In this document: positions 8,057 through 16,235 of the stretch, piece by piece
Layout: each line of letters starts with the position of its first letter
Numbering within the stretch: position 1 is the first letter of the stretch
NCBI GenBank assembly: GCA_005879805.1
Contig: VBKL01000153.1
Span: 1-38,990 of the forward strand
DNA: 38,990 nucleotides
Reading direction: 5' to 3'
DNA from: Deltaproteobacteria bacterium
GTDB lineage: Bacteria > Myxococcota > Myxococcia > Myxococcales > 40CM-4-68-19
The notes under the pieces: model-generated
Databases searched by the model: none
Seen by the model: only the letters and a program-made list of their open reading frames with translations
What the model was told of the DNA's origin: nothing
Translations under genes and position numbers: made by a program

Positions 8057-8263
8057 ATGGCGACTGGTACCGTGAAGTGGTTCAACGATTCGAAGGGCTT
8101 CGGGTTCATCGTGCAGGACAACGGTGGCCCGGACGTGTTCTGCCATCACACGGCCATCGTGGCGGAGGGATTCCGCACGCTGGCCGAGGGTCAGAAGGTC
8201 GAGTTCGAGACCAAGAAGGGGCCGAAGGGGCTGCAGGCGGCAAACGTCAAGCCGATCGGTTAA
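8057..8263 (+). CDS. Cold-shock domain protein (CspA family)
   Basis: The 68-residue protein is a single cold-shock domain. It has the opening [18 protein letters not shown], with RNP1 in KGFGFI, and [17 protein letters not shown] in the RNP2 region, where VFCH replaces the usual VFVH. It ends [10 protein letters not shown]. Such proteins bind single-stranded RNA and act as RNA chaperones in the cytoplasm. The start at 8057 is preceded by GAAAGAAG. A hairpin terminator follows at 8288. Confidence 0.95.
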   Translation: MATGTVKWFNDSKGFGFIVQDNGGPDVFCHHTAIVAEGFRTLAEGQKVEFETKKGPKGLQAANVKPIG

Positions 8264-8287
8264 GCTAGCCCCGCATCGTGGTGAATG

Positions 8288-8318
8288 AAGCCCGGCCTTT
8301 CCCGAGGCTGGGCTTTCT
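8288..8318 (+). terminator. Intrinsic terminator after the cold-shock gene
   Basis: AAGCCCGGCCT (8288-8298) pairs with AGGCTGGGCTT (8305-8315) over 11 positions, with a single G-U wobble, around a six-base loop. A T-rich run (TTTCTTCGTT) follows. It sits 25 bases after the csp stop. The ribosome-binding site of the next small gene begins just 8 bases later, so read-through may feed that gene. Confidence 0.8.
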
Positions 8319-8334
8319 TCGTTGTGGAGGACTC

Positions 8335-8526
8335 GTGCAGACTCGCTCGAACAAGCGGCAGAAGGAGTTGGCGCGGAAGGAGCGGCAGCGCGAGAAGCAG
8401 GAGCGCCGCGAGGTCCGCAAGAAGGAAAAGGAGTCGGTCGTCCGCGTCGAGGGCGCCGAGGACCCGGACATCGCCGGCATCGTGCCCGGGCCGCAGCCGA
8501 TTCCGTCGGACGAGGAGTTCGGCTAG
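8335..8526 (+). CDS. Small highly charged protein downstream of csp
   Basis: The 63-residue product starts at GTG 8335 with GGAGG five bases upstream. The first half is a run of Lys, Arg and Glu (RQKELARKERQREKQERR) predicted to be one long helix. The second half is acidic and ends DPDIAGIVPGPQPIPSDEEFG. I recall similar small proteins after cold-shock genes in related bacteria, but no function is known. A nucleic-acid-associated role is only a guess from the basic helix. Its stop codon overlaps the stop of the convergent DUF6875 gene within CTAG. Confidence 0.65.
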   Translation: MQTRSNKRQKELARKERQREKQERREVRKKEKESVVRVEGAEDPDIAGIVPGPQPIPSDEEFG

Positions 8527-9230
8527 ACGGCGTCGATGTCGAACCGGCCGAGGGCAGAGCGGTAGGCGTCGACCCATCCGTATTCGTTGGTGACCCGCCG
8601 GGCGTCGTACTGCGACCGGAAGCGGCGGAAGTACGCGAGGAAGGCGGCCTCGTTGTGCGCGACGAAGTGGATGTCGTGCACGTTCATCGGCCTCAGCGCG
8701 ACGCAGGCGAAGGGCGCTCTCGAAGCGCGGAAGTCCGGATTGTGCTGCCCCGGCTTCTCCGAGCGCGGATGGAACGGGGAGATCATCACCTCCCGCTCCA
8801 TGAGCGCCGACTTCATCTCGGCGTGCACCCGATCGAGAAGGCCATGCCTCTCTTCGGAGAGGGCGGGAAAGAGCAGCACGACGCTCAGGTACTCGTCGCC
8901 GGGTAACCCCTTCCGCATCCGCTTCGCCAGCGCCCGGCTCCGGCGCAGCACCGCCGCTCGGAGCCGCGAGTACGACGTCCCGTCCACCTCCGCGTGGAAG
9001 GCGATGAGCAACCGGTCAGAAGCCAGCGACCGCTGCGCATAGGGGCAGACGGGCCCGCTCCGGCCGAGCTGCGGATGGTCCTTCATCAAGTAGTCGCGTA
9101 CCCAGGCGAGGACCTCTTCTCTCTGCGCCATCCGCTCCGGACCGAAGCTCTCGGCGCGGTCGCGCCCGAGGAAGAGCCCGTGCTGCTGCAATACGCGCAT
9201 CACCGCGCTTGCGGCCCGGCAGAGCTTCAC
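8523..9230 (-). CDS. DUF6875 domain protein
   Basis: About 235 residues from GTG 9230, which overlaps the stop of the upstream ATP-grasp gene by four bases (GTGA). An in-frame ATG at 9200 is an alternative. The recognisable stretch is LAWVRDYLMKDHPQLGRSGPVCPYAQ, which I match to DUF6875 (HPxLGRxGxVCPF-type motif). Further conserved-looking stretches are GDEYLSVVLLFPAL, EVMISPFHPRSEKPGQHN and FVAHNEAAFLAYFRRF. The function of the family is not established. Pairing with an ATP-grasp ligase suggests a small biosynthetic pathway for a peptide-like or amide product; that is inference. Confidence 0.65.
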   Translation of the reverse strand: MKLCRAASAVMRVLQQHGLFLGRDRAESFGPERMAQREEVLAWVRDYLMKDHPQLGRSGPVCPYAQRSLASDRLLIAFHAEVDGTSYSRLRAAVLRRSRALAKRMRKGLPGDEYLSVVLLFPALSEERHGLLDRVHAEMKSALMEREVMISPFHPRSEKPGQHNPDFRASRAPFACVALRPMNVHDIHFVAHNEAAFLAYFRRFRSQYDARRVTNEYGWVDAYRSALGRFDIDAV

Positions 9231-10564
9231 GCGAGCCCTCGCAAGAACCACGACAGGGTCCGCTGTGCGCGCCGGCGTACGCCGTCCAGCTCCACCGCCG
9301 CCCGCACCGGCGCCCAGGCCCGCGCGCCGGCGTCGATGCGCTCGCGTACGCTGCCGGAGAGGGCGATGAGCTTCGCCAGATCGGGCCCTCGCAAGAGCAG
9401 GGACCAAGGACAGGTGAAGAGGTCGACCGTCGGGGAGATCCGCTGTCCCATCCCGGGGCGCGAGACCCAGCCGGCGAACTCGGGAAGCCGCTCGACTTCG
9501 CGCGCGCCCTCCGTCGAGTAGAACCGGCCGGACCGGGTCGCGACGCCCTGCACGTAGAGGAGCTCGCTCGCGTCGTAGGCTTCCCAGTCGAGCCGCGGGG
9601 ACCCGTTGTTCGAAGGGGACAAGTAGGCGGTGGCAGCGAGCTCGAAGGGATCCAAGGCTCCGCCGTGCAAGTCCTCGCAGACGAGGGCATTGCGGTTTCC
9701 CACCAGCCGCGCCCCCGCGTCGATGAGGCATGGGCCGCGCTCGTCGATCTTGATCTCGACGTGGAAGGGCGAACGAGTGAGCCCGCTCGCGGCGATCACC
9801 TCGCGGACGTAGGCGTCCACCCGGGCGAAGAACCGGCTGCGGCGCCCGACCTTGGCGGTGAGGTAATCGAGCGCCTCCCGGCCGTTGGCGGCGACGCGGT
9901 GGTACTCGAAGACGGCATGGATCGAGATCCGGCCGCTCGCGTCCACCTGCCCGTTGGCGAAGAACTCGCGTCCGCCGACACGCTCGGTGAGGACCCATGG
10001 TGCGCCCCCATCCGAGAGGAACCGGATGAGCGTCTCGTCGGAGGTGTCCCGCCCGAAGAAGCCGATGCCGCGGTTCCCGAAACCGTGCGATGGTTTGAGC
10101 ACAAACCGATCCGGCAGATCGTCGCCGATGGCGCGGATGTCGCGCAGGTCGATGACCGGCCACTGGCGATAGAGGCGCAGGTCCGGACGCGCACGACGGA
10201 GGTGCTCCACGAGCGTGACCTTGTCGCGGAAACGGCGCAGGGTCTCGAGCGGGCACCAGGGAACGCCGGCTGCTTCGGCCAGCGTCGCGCAAGGAAGCAG
10301 CGTCGGCTCGTTGAAGGGCAGGGCGCCCGCGATGGAGTGCCGCCGGGCCGCTTGCTGCGCGAACTCCGCGAGCGAGGCGAGGGGGACCTCGGCGTGCTCG
10401 GCGATCCACCGCTCGTTCGCGGGGAAGCGGGAGCGCGCCTCGAACCGCTTGCGCGGGTCGGTGTGCACGCAGATCGCTCGCAGCCCGAGCCCCTCGAAAG
10501 TGGTGCCCATCAGGCGCTGCGCATACTCGTGGTACGGATCGACGATGAAATACGCCCGCCCCAT
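9227..10564 (-). CDS. ATP-grasp domain protein (carboxylate-amine ligase type)
   Basis: The 445-residue protein has an N-terminal Rossmann-like part (MGRAYFIVDPYHEYAQRL) and an ATP-grasp core. The nucleotide-binding stretch is DRFVLKPSHGFGNRGIGFFG. The metal-binding region is FHVEIKIDERG followed by LIDAGARLVGNRNAL, which fits the acidic-plus-Asn ATP-grasp pattern. The fold activates a carboxylate as acyl phosphate and joins it to an amine; the substrates here are unknown. It overlaps the DUF6875 gene by four bases, so the two are very probably co-translated. Upstream of ATG 10564 is a short AT-rich stretch (TAAAATTAT), unusual for this DNA and perhaps a -10 region. Confidence 0.8.
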   Translation of the reverse strand: MGRAYFIVDPYHEYAQRLMGTTFEGLGLRAICVHTDPRKRFEARSRFPANERWIAEHAEVPLASLAEFAQQAARRHSIAGALPFNEPTLLPCATLAEAAGVPWCPLETLRRFRDKVTLVEHLRRARPDLRLYRQWPVIDLRDIRAIGDDLPDRFVLKPSHGFGNRGIGFFGRDTSDETLIRFLSDGGAPWVLTERVGGREFFANGQVDASGRISIHAVFEYHRVAANGREALDYLTAKVGRRSRFFARVDAYVREVIAASGLTRSPFHVEIKIDERGPCLIDAGARLVGNRNALVCEDLHGGALDPFELAATAYLSPSNNGSPRLDWEAYDASELLYVQGVATRSGRFYSTEGAREVERLPEFAGWVSRPGMGQRISPTVDLFTCPWSLLLRGPDLAKLIALSGSVRERIDAGARAWAPVRAAVELDGVRRRAQRTLSWFLRGLA

Positions 10565-10635
10565 CCTATAATTTTACAGGACACCCCCGGGCTCCGACCA
10601 AGCCGGGCGGAAGAAGGCGGCTTTGTCGGCTTGCG

Positions 10636-12138
10636 TCAGGGCCTGGCGGACTCGGGAACGATGCCGTGCAGGCCATTCTTGTCGAGGATGATCTCGGCCT
10701 TGTGCTCGTGGCGCTCGCCGCCGCAGGTGGCGCGCACGTCGACGCGGACCCGGTACTTGCGCATTGCTTCGATCACCTTGACCCTGCCACTGCCGTCGAC
10801 GACGGGGACCAGTTTGCGCTCGTCGTCGAGGCGCGCGAAGAGCGAGGAAAGATCGTAGCGGAAGATGTGCCGCACGCTCTTCACGCCCGCGTCCGACAGC
10901 TCGCGCTGCGGGTGGACGACGCCCTTGTGCAGGTAATGGACGTGGGTGATGCGCAGGGAGGCGCCCGCCTCGGGATTGAGCGGATCGGGCCGCGAGGTCG
11001 TCGCCTGGTGACACCACTCGCGGGCCTCGACGATCACGTCCTTCGAGGACAGCTGACGGGAGGGAACGCGGCAGCGCGAGATGCGCTGGGCATGGAAGCG
11101 AACCATCTTGCCGGCGAGCCACCCGCGGCCCCACTCGCGCATGTGGTGGCGCGCGGCGTAGCCGAGGCCCGCGATCATCGCCAGTGTGCTGAGGCCCCAG
11201 CCGACCTCGAGGGGTCCCGGGCGGCGGTGGGTGAGCGCCACCTGGATGGCGACGAAAGCGACGATTCCGCCGAGGAGCGCGCCGACGGTGGCCATCCATT
11301 GCTGGACGCGCTCGTCGAGCTGCTCGGTCTCGCGGTCGAGGAAGAGGACCTCCTCGAAATGCTTCTTCAGCCGCGCGGCCCGGGCGAGATAGGCATCGAC
11401 GTCGGCTTCTGACTTCCTCTGCGCGCGCAGGAACCTCTTGCGCTCGCGGTAGCCGAACTCGCCGTGCAGCGCCTCATCGATGCGGGCGCGCACCCCCTCG
11501 GTGAGCTCGGAGGGCGCGCCGCCGCGGGCCGCGCCGTTCAACGACCGTTGCGACTCGGCGAGCATCTCCAAGAGGCGCACGCTCACGAACTCGTCGGCCA
11601 GCTCGCGCTCGCGCACGATCTCCGGCGCCTCTCCGGCATCGCGGGTGACGAGCTTCTCGCGGGCACCATGGACAGCCTTGAGCGCGGCTTCCAGCCAGAC
11701 GAGGAGGAACCCCTTCTCGCCCCCTTCGAAGCTCTTCGCCGCGGACCCTTCCGCCTCCGCCCCGCCTTCCGTCTCGAAGAGCGCCTTGCAGTGGCGGGCA
11801 AATCCGTCCCGCGCCCGCGCCAGCATCTGCGTCAGGGTCACGGCGCCGCGCCGGACAGCGTCCACCGTGACGTCGCGCGAGGTGGCGACGCCGGTCGGGC
11901 CGTCGAGGCGGCTGAAGGTCTGCAGCTGCTCCCACGGGTTCTGGCGGCCGACTGCCCCCGTGGGAACTTCCAGCTGTACGCGCAGGTCGTATGCCACCTT
12001 TCGCGCCGCGGGCAGGGGAATGGAGAGCGTCCATTCGAATCGCGAGGAATCGTGGATCCGGAGGCGGAGGGGCAGATCGCCAGTACCCCCGATTTCGGAG
12101 AGCGCGACTTCGGCCGGTGTCGTCGCGGTCAGTTCCAT
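10636..12138 (-). CDS. Uncharacterised membrane protein with two central helices
   Basis: The 500-residue protein starts at ATG 12138 (MELTATTPAEVALSEIGG). I do not recognise a family. Residues 1-120 look beta-rich (FEWTLSIPLPAARKVAYDL). The middle is helical and charged, with a possible coiled coil before the membrane (LDRETEQLDERVQQ). Two hydrophobic helices follow near residues 277-300 (GALLGGIVAFVAIQVAL) and 305-330 (GLSTLAMIAGLGYAARHH). The C-terminal region is soluble and ends near HKAEIILDKNGLHGIVPES. It lies 70 bases downstream of the Omp85-like gene on the same strand and may be expressed with it. Confidence 0.65.
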   Translation of the reverse strand: MELTATTPAEVALSEIGGTGDLPLRLRIHDSSRFEWTLSIPLPAARKVAYDLRVQLEVPTGAVGRQNPWEQLQTFSRLDGPTGVATSRDVTVDAVRRGAVTLTQMLARARDGFARHCKALFETEGGAEAEGSAAKSFEGGEKGFLLVWLEAALKAVHGAREKLVTRDAGEAPEIVRERELADEFVSVRLLEMLAESQRSLNGAARGGAPSELTEGVRARIDEALHGEFGYRERKRFLRAQRKSEADVDAYLARAARLKKHFEEVLFLDRETEQLDERVQQWMATVGALLGGIVAFVAIQVALTHRRPGPLEVGWGLSTLAMIAGLGYAARHHMREWGRGWLAGKMVRFHAQRISRCRVPSRQLSSKDVIVEAREWCHQATTSRPDPLNPEAGASLRITHVHYLHKGVVHPQRELSDAGVKSVRHIFRYDLSSLFARLDDERKLVPVVDGSGRVKVIEAMRKYRVRVDVRATCGGERHEHKAEIILDKNGLHGIVPESARP

Positions 12139-12208
12139 GACCCGCGGATCCTGCTCGCGCCGGGTGGCAACCGGCAAGGTGGTCCGGGTGGTCTGGTGTG
12201 GCCGTCCG

Positions 12209-13321
12209 TCAGAAGGCGTTGCCGAAGGTGATGTAGATGTTGACCGCCCGTTCGGTGGAAGTGCCGACGTCGAAGCGGAGCAGGAACTCGCCGAGGTAGA
12301 TGCGCAGTCCGCCGCCGGTCCCGGAGTGGAAGTCGAACAACCCGCCGTCGTTCCCCTGCAACTGCCAGACCCTGCCCGTGTCGAGGAAGGCGGCGAGTCC
12401 AAAGGAGACGACGCGCTCGAGCAGCCGCGCGTTGAGCATCCGGACGCGCAACTCGGCCGCGGCGAGCGCCTTCGCCCGTCCGATGTAGCGGGCCTTGGGA
12501 AGGCCTCTCACGCTGCGCTCGCCGCCGACGCCCTCGACGGGCTCGACGCCGCCGAACCGCGAAAGCTCGAAGAGCGGAGTGTCCGCGGTGAGGATGTCGC
12601 CCTCGATGCGCGCGGCGAGGACGATCCGGCTGCCCACCGGCACGAAACCGAGGGCCCGCGTCGTCCCTCCGAGGTAGGTGTGGCTGGAAGCGACGCCCCC
12701 GACCGACCCGCGCGTCGCGGCCTCGAGCAGGTATCCGCGGGTGGCGACGTTCTCGTGATCGCGCCGATCGAACAGGATCCCGAACCCGTAGGCGAGCTCT
12801 TCGCCGCCGCTCGTTCCCGGCGGGCGTTCCGCCGCGAGGAGCGAGCCGGGGTAGGGATCGACCGTCAACCGCAGATAGCGAGCGAAGGTGGAGACGCGCA
12901 CGCCCGAGGTCCCGAAGGGGAGCGAAAAGGCGAGGAATCCCAAGGGGAAACGACGGCCATAGCTGAAGGCATGGTCTCCGGAAATCCCCGGATGGTCGGC
13001 GAGAGAACCGGAGGTCTTGTTGCCGAGCCCGTAGTACGGGGCGGAGAGCTCGCGGTGGAACTCGGCCCCGAGCCAGAAACGCACCCGCGAGCCGAAAAGC
13101 CGGGGGACGTCGAGCCGCAGATAGTGGCTCTGTACTCCCGAGGTGCTGAAGAGGACTTGCGCTCCGATCGCAACGCGGTACGGCTGGACCTTCCCGACCC
13201 ATTGCGCCTGCACCACTGCCCCGCCAGCCAGACCGTCGTCGGAGTTGTAACTGGCGATGGGCAGGGCGAGCCAGTCCACGGTCGAGGCGGCGGCCAGGGC
13301 GGCCGCGAGCGCGGTCAGCAT
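12209..13321 (-). CDS. Omp85/BamA-like outer-membrane barrel (surface antigen domain)
   Basis: The 370-residue protein has a short hydrophobic leader and then barrel strands throughout, for example VRFWLGAEFHREL, FSYGRRFPLGFLAFSLPFG and LAYGFGILFDRRDHENV. GERSVRGLPKARYIG resembles the VRG motif of Omp85 barrels. DTGRVWQLQ and GGGLRIYLGEFLLRFDVG fit the C-terminal part of Bac_surface_Ag proteins, and the chain ends in Phe (NIYITFGNAF) as expected for Bam-dependent insertion. No POTRA domains are visible, so this is a barrel-only member, and its substrate is unknown. Confidence 0.8.
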   Translation of the reverse strand: MLTALAAALAAASTVDWLALPIASYNSDDGLAGGAVVQAQWVGKVQPYRVAIGAQVLFSTSGVQSHYLRLDVPRLFGSRVRFWLGAEFHRELSAPYYGLGNKTSGSLADHPGISGDHAFSYGRRFPLGFLAFSLPFGTSGVRVSTFARYLRLTVDPYPGSLLAAERPPGTSGGEELAYGFGILFDRRDHENVATRGYLLEAATRGSVGGVASSHTYLGGTTRALGFVPVGSRIVLAARIEGDILTADTPLFELSRFGGVEPVEGVGGERSVRGLPKARYIGRAKALAAAELRVRMLNARLLERVVSFGLAAFLDTGRVWQLQGNDGGLFDFHSGTGGGLRIYLGEFLLRFDVGTSTERAVNIYITFGNAF

Positions 13322-13394
13322 CGGGTAGCGTTACACTACCGGGTGCGTGTCCACTTCGGCTTCCGCGCGGTCTGTGCGGCGTCAGGAGGGGAAC

Positions 13395-13724
13395 ATGGGA
13401 TCTCTCGTGCGTTCTTTCGCGGCTCTTCTCTGCGCCGCAACTCTTGCGGGCTGCCACACCGGCGGCACCAGCACCTTCGTAGGCGCATCGACGATGACCG
13501 CGCTCGCCATGGGCAGCGCCGTCGCCGAGCGCGCCGCGGGCGGCTGCATCGCGATGTGCACCAATGGGACGGTCTGCAACCCGCAGAATGGCCTCTGCGA
13601 GGTGCTTCCCTGCCGCAACCAGTGCCAGGCCACCGAGCACTGCGAGCAGACCTTCAGCCGGCGGGCAGTTGAGCGTGCGCGGCGTGTGATGGGTCGGGCT
13701 CGAAACGGACGCCGACCGCCTTGA
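13395..13724 (+). CDS. Cys-rich lipoprotein, C-terminus probably disrupted
   Basis: ATG 13395 follows a strong ribosome-binding site (AGGAGG at 13384-13389). The product has a lipoprotein signal (MGSLVRSFAALLCAATLAGC). After it come cysteine-rich repeats, CIAMCTNGTVCNPQNGLCE and LPCRNQCQATEHCE, a style common in myxobacterial surface lipoproteins. From about residue 87 the composition changes to Arg-rich (RRAVERARRVMGRARNGRR), read antisense to the convergent gene that it overlaps by 71 bases. I suspect the native 3' end is missing and the gene is joined to its neighbour near 13650. Confidence 0.6.
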   Translation: MGSLVRSFAALLCAATLAGCHTGGTSTFVGASTMTALAMGSAVAERAAGGCIAMCTNGTVCNPQNGLCEVLPCRNQCQATEHCEQTFSRRAVERARRVMGRARNGRRPP

Positions 13725-14088
13725 TGCTGATCCGGCCGGCGCGATACTTCACCTTGAGCTGCAGCGCGAGGCGGTCGTCCTCGGCAAATTCCGGCGAGGG
13801 ACGGCGCGCCAGAAGCTCGCGGACCATCGCCCGGGCTTTCGGGGCGGGGAACCGCAACCGCGGCTGTATCCCCGTCTCCCGTGTCCGGATCGCCTTGGGG
13901 ATGTCTTCGGTGGAGGCGAGGTTCCAGAGGAACGCCGGGAGCTCGAAGATCTCCTTGAACTCCCCGGGGTCCAGCTCGTAGGCCAGGTATTCGTGGAGGA
14001 GCGGCCGGATGTAGTGGATGAGCCTGTCGCCCATCGGCTCCGGGTCGTCCGAGGCGACGAGCACGAATCCGCAGTCGCATTTGTGCAT
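13654..14088 (-). CDS. Uncharacterised protein with CDC motif near N-terminus
   Basis: The product has about 144 residues from ATG 14088 (MHKCDCGFVLVASDD); ATG 14100 is an alternative start. Conserved-looking stretches are GDRLIHYIRPLLHEYLAYEL, FELPAFLWNLASTEDIPKAI and RLALQLKVKYRAGRISIKA. I do not recognise the family; no membrane segment or signal is visible. The last 10 residues (SHAAHAQLPAG) lie in the overlap with the convergent lipoprotein gene and may not be native. Confidence 0.5.
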   Translation of the reverse strand: MHKCDCGFVLVASDDPEPMGDRLIHYIRPLLHEYLAYELDPGEFKEIFELPAFLWNLASTEDIPKAIRTRETGIQPRLRFPAPKARAMVRELLARRPSPEFAEDDRLALQLKVKYRAGRISIKAVGVRFEPDPSHAAHAQLPAG

Positions 14089-14181
14089 GGCCCCAAGCAT
14101 CGCGCAGGGGTCCGACATCGGGCTCGCGCACGACCGCTCGAGCCGCGCTTCGCTACGCGTCCCGGGACGAGTGAAATCCAC

Positions 14182-15440
14182 TCAAAATATTCGAGACCAC
14201 TCCTTCGGCCAGCGCTCTACGACCACCTTCTTCTCCGTGTAGAAGTCGACCGCGTCGCGCCCCTGGGCGTGGAGGTCGCCGAAGAAGCTGTCCTTCCACC
14301 CGCTGAACGGGAAGTACGCGATGGGGGCGGCGACGCCGACGTTGATTCCGATGTTCCCGACCCGGGCCTCGTAGCGGAACTTCCGCGCCGCCGCCCCGCT
14401 GCGGGTGAAGAGGCAGGCCTGGTTGCCGAAGCGCGAGCTGTTCACCGCCTCGATGGCCTGGTCGACATCGGAGACGTGTATGAGGCTCAACACCGGACCG
14501 AAGATCTCGGTGGCGGCTTCGCCGCCGAGGCGATCGACTCGGTGAATTCGCGGCCCGCGTCCCCGACGGTGATGGCGACCGACGAAGCCAGGCAGCGCTG
14601 TCCCGCGCAGCCGAAGGCGGAGTCGGCGACGATCCGGGTGGCCGCCTCCATGTCGGCGTCGGGGAGCACAATGACGGGGTTCTTCGCGCCGCCCTGGCAC
14701 TGGGCGCGCTTGCCGTTCGCCGCCGCGCGCGCGAAGACGGCCCGCGCCACCGGCGTCGACCCAACCAGGCTGATTGCGCGCACCTCCGGATGATCGACGA
14801 GCGCCTCGACCGTTTCCCTCGAGCCATTGACGAGGTTGGCGACGCCCTTGGGCAACCCGGTCCGCTCGAGTAGCTGGAAGATCTTGTGCATCGTGAGCGG
14901 GACCTTCTCCGACGGCTTCAAGACGAGCGTGTTGCCGCAAGCGATGGCGTAGGGGAGGAACCAGAGCGGGATCATCCCCGGGAAGTTGAAGGGCGTGACG
15001 ATCCCGACGACGCCGACCGGCTGGCGGAGCATCAGCTCGTCGATGCCGCTCGCGATGTCCTCGCTGATCTGGCCCTGCAGCATCATCGGGATGCCGCACG
15101 CCACCTCGACGTTCTCGATGCCGCGACGGAGCTCGCCGACCGACTCCTCGCGCGTCTTGCCGCATTCGTCGGTGATGGTGCGCGCGAGGTCCTCGAGGTT
15201 CTCCTCGAGAAGCTGCTTGAGCTTGAAGAGCGGCTGGATGCGATCGCCGGGAGGCGTCCGGCGCCAAGCGGGCAGCGCTTCCGCCGCCGCCGAGGCAGCG
15301 CGATCGATGTCCGACTTGGAGGAGAGCGGTACCTTGGCGATGACCTCGGCGGTGGCAGGATTCGTCACCGGAAGCTCGTCGCGCGAAGCGGGCGCGGTCC
15401 AGCCTCCTCCTACGTAGTTCTTGATCGCATTGACGCTCAT
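14182..15440 (-). pseudogene. mmsA: Methylmalonate-semialdehyde dehydrogenase, internal deletion and frameshift
   Basis: The N-terminal part from ATG 15440 (ribosome site AGGAGG) matches CoA-acylating methylmalonate-semialdehyde dehydrogenases: [51 protein letters not shown] and the catalytic Cys283 in GQRCLASS. It reads normally to [13 protein letters not shown] near 14520, then runs out of frame to a stop at 14487. The family C-terminus resumes in another frame with [46 protein letters not shown] and [12 protein letters not shown], ending at 14182. About 75-80 residues between (the MGPVIT to MKIYREE region) are absent. In intact form it would convert methylmalonate semialdehyde to propionyl-CoA in valine or inositol breakdown. 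It is last in the liv operon. Confidence 0.88.
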
Positions 15441-15449
15441 GACGTCCTC

Positions 15450-16235
15450 CTAGGCCGGAAGATCGAGAAACTCGCGGACCGCGGCGAGGAACTTCTCGGG
15501 TTCTTGCAGCGGCGGGCAGTGACCGCAATCGGGAATCTCGCGCAACGTCGCGCCCCGGATACCCCCGGCGAGCTCGCGGGAAAGCTCGGGCGGCGTGGCC
15601 GAATCGAGCGTTCCCACCACCACCAGCGTCGGGTTCGCGATCCTTGGCAAAAGCGGCCGGAGATCGACCGTGGCGAGCGCCCGGCAGGCGGCGGCGAAGC
15701 TCGCGGGGTCGGTGCGCTGCAAGACGTCCCTGCGCTCCCCGCTCGCTTCCGGATTCCGTTGCAGATACTCCGGCGTGAAGATGCGTTTCACCGCGGTGTC
15801 CACGATCGCCGACATTCCTGCCTTTTCAACCGCCGCGGCCATGTTGCGGAACGGGACACGGCCCGACTCGGGGAAGTTGGCCGCGGTATCGCAGAGCACG
15901 AGGCGGCCGATCCGGTCGCCGTGCCGCGCCGCCAGCGCGAGCGCGACGAATCCGCCGAAGCCGTTGGCGATCACGTCGGGCTTGCCCCGCGGCGCGAGCG
16001 CGGGAAGGAACGCGGCGATGCGGTCTGCGTAGTCCTCGATGGCCGCGCCCGCCGGCGTCGACTTCCCGAATCCGGGCAGCGCGGGCAGGAGCACGCGGCG
16101 GCTCTTTGCGAGCGCAGGCACCACCTTCGCAAAGGATCCGCGATCGGTCAGCAAGGAATGCAGGAGCAACAGATCCTTCCCCTGGCCGGTTTCCTCGACG
16201 TCCAGTTCCGCGCTGCCATTACGCAAGATCGTCAT
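15450..16235 (-). CDS. Alpha/beta hydrolase with Ser-to-Gly change at the nucleophile
   Basis: The 261-residue protein starts at ATG 16235, which shares one base with the livF stop. It has the alpha/beta hydrolase layout: [14 protein letters not shown] (oxyanion loop), [13 protein letters not shown], the nucleophile region [14 protein letters not shown], Asp211 in [11 protein letters not shown] and His239 in [16 protein letters not shown]. In related enol-lactonase/MhpC-type hydrolases the elbow reads G-N-S-F-G-G. Here residue 92 is Gly (codon GGC, one base from AGC), so the usual nucleophile is missing while the other two triad residues remain. The protein could be inactive, use another mechanism, or carry a sequence error. 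It lies 9 bases upstream of mmsA in the same operon. Confidence 0.8.
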   Translation of the reverse strand: MTILRNGSAELDVEETGQGKDLLLLHSLLTDRGSFAKVVPALAKSRRVLLPALPGFGKSTPAGAAIEDYADRIAAFLPALAPRGKPDVIANGFGGFVALALAARHGDRIGRLVLCDTAANFPESGRVPFRNMAAAVEKAGMSAIVDTAVKRIFTPEYLQRNPEASGERRDVLQRTDPASFAAACRALATVDLRPLLPRIANPTLVVVGTLDSATPPELSRELAGGIRGATLREIPDCGHCPPLQEPEKFLAAVREFLDLPA

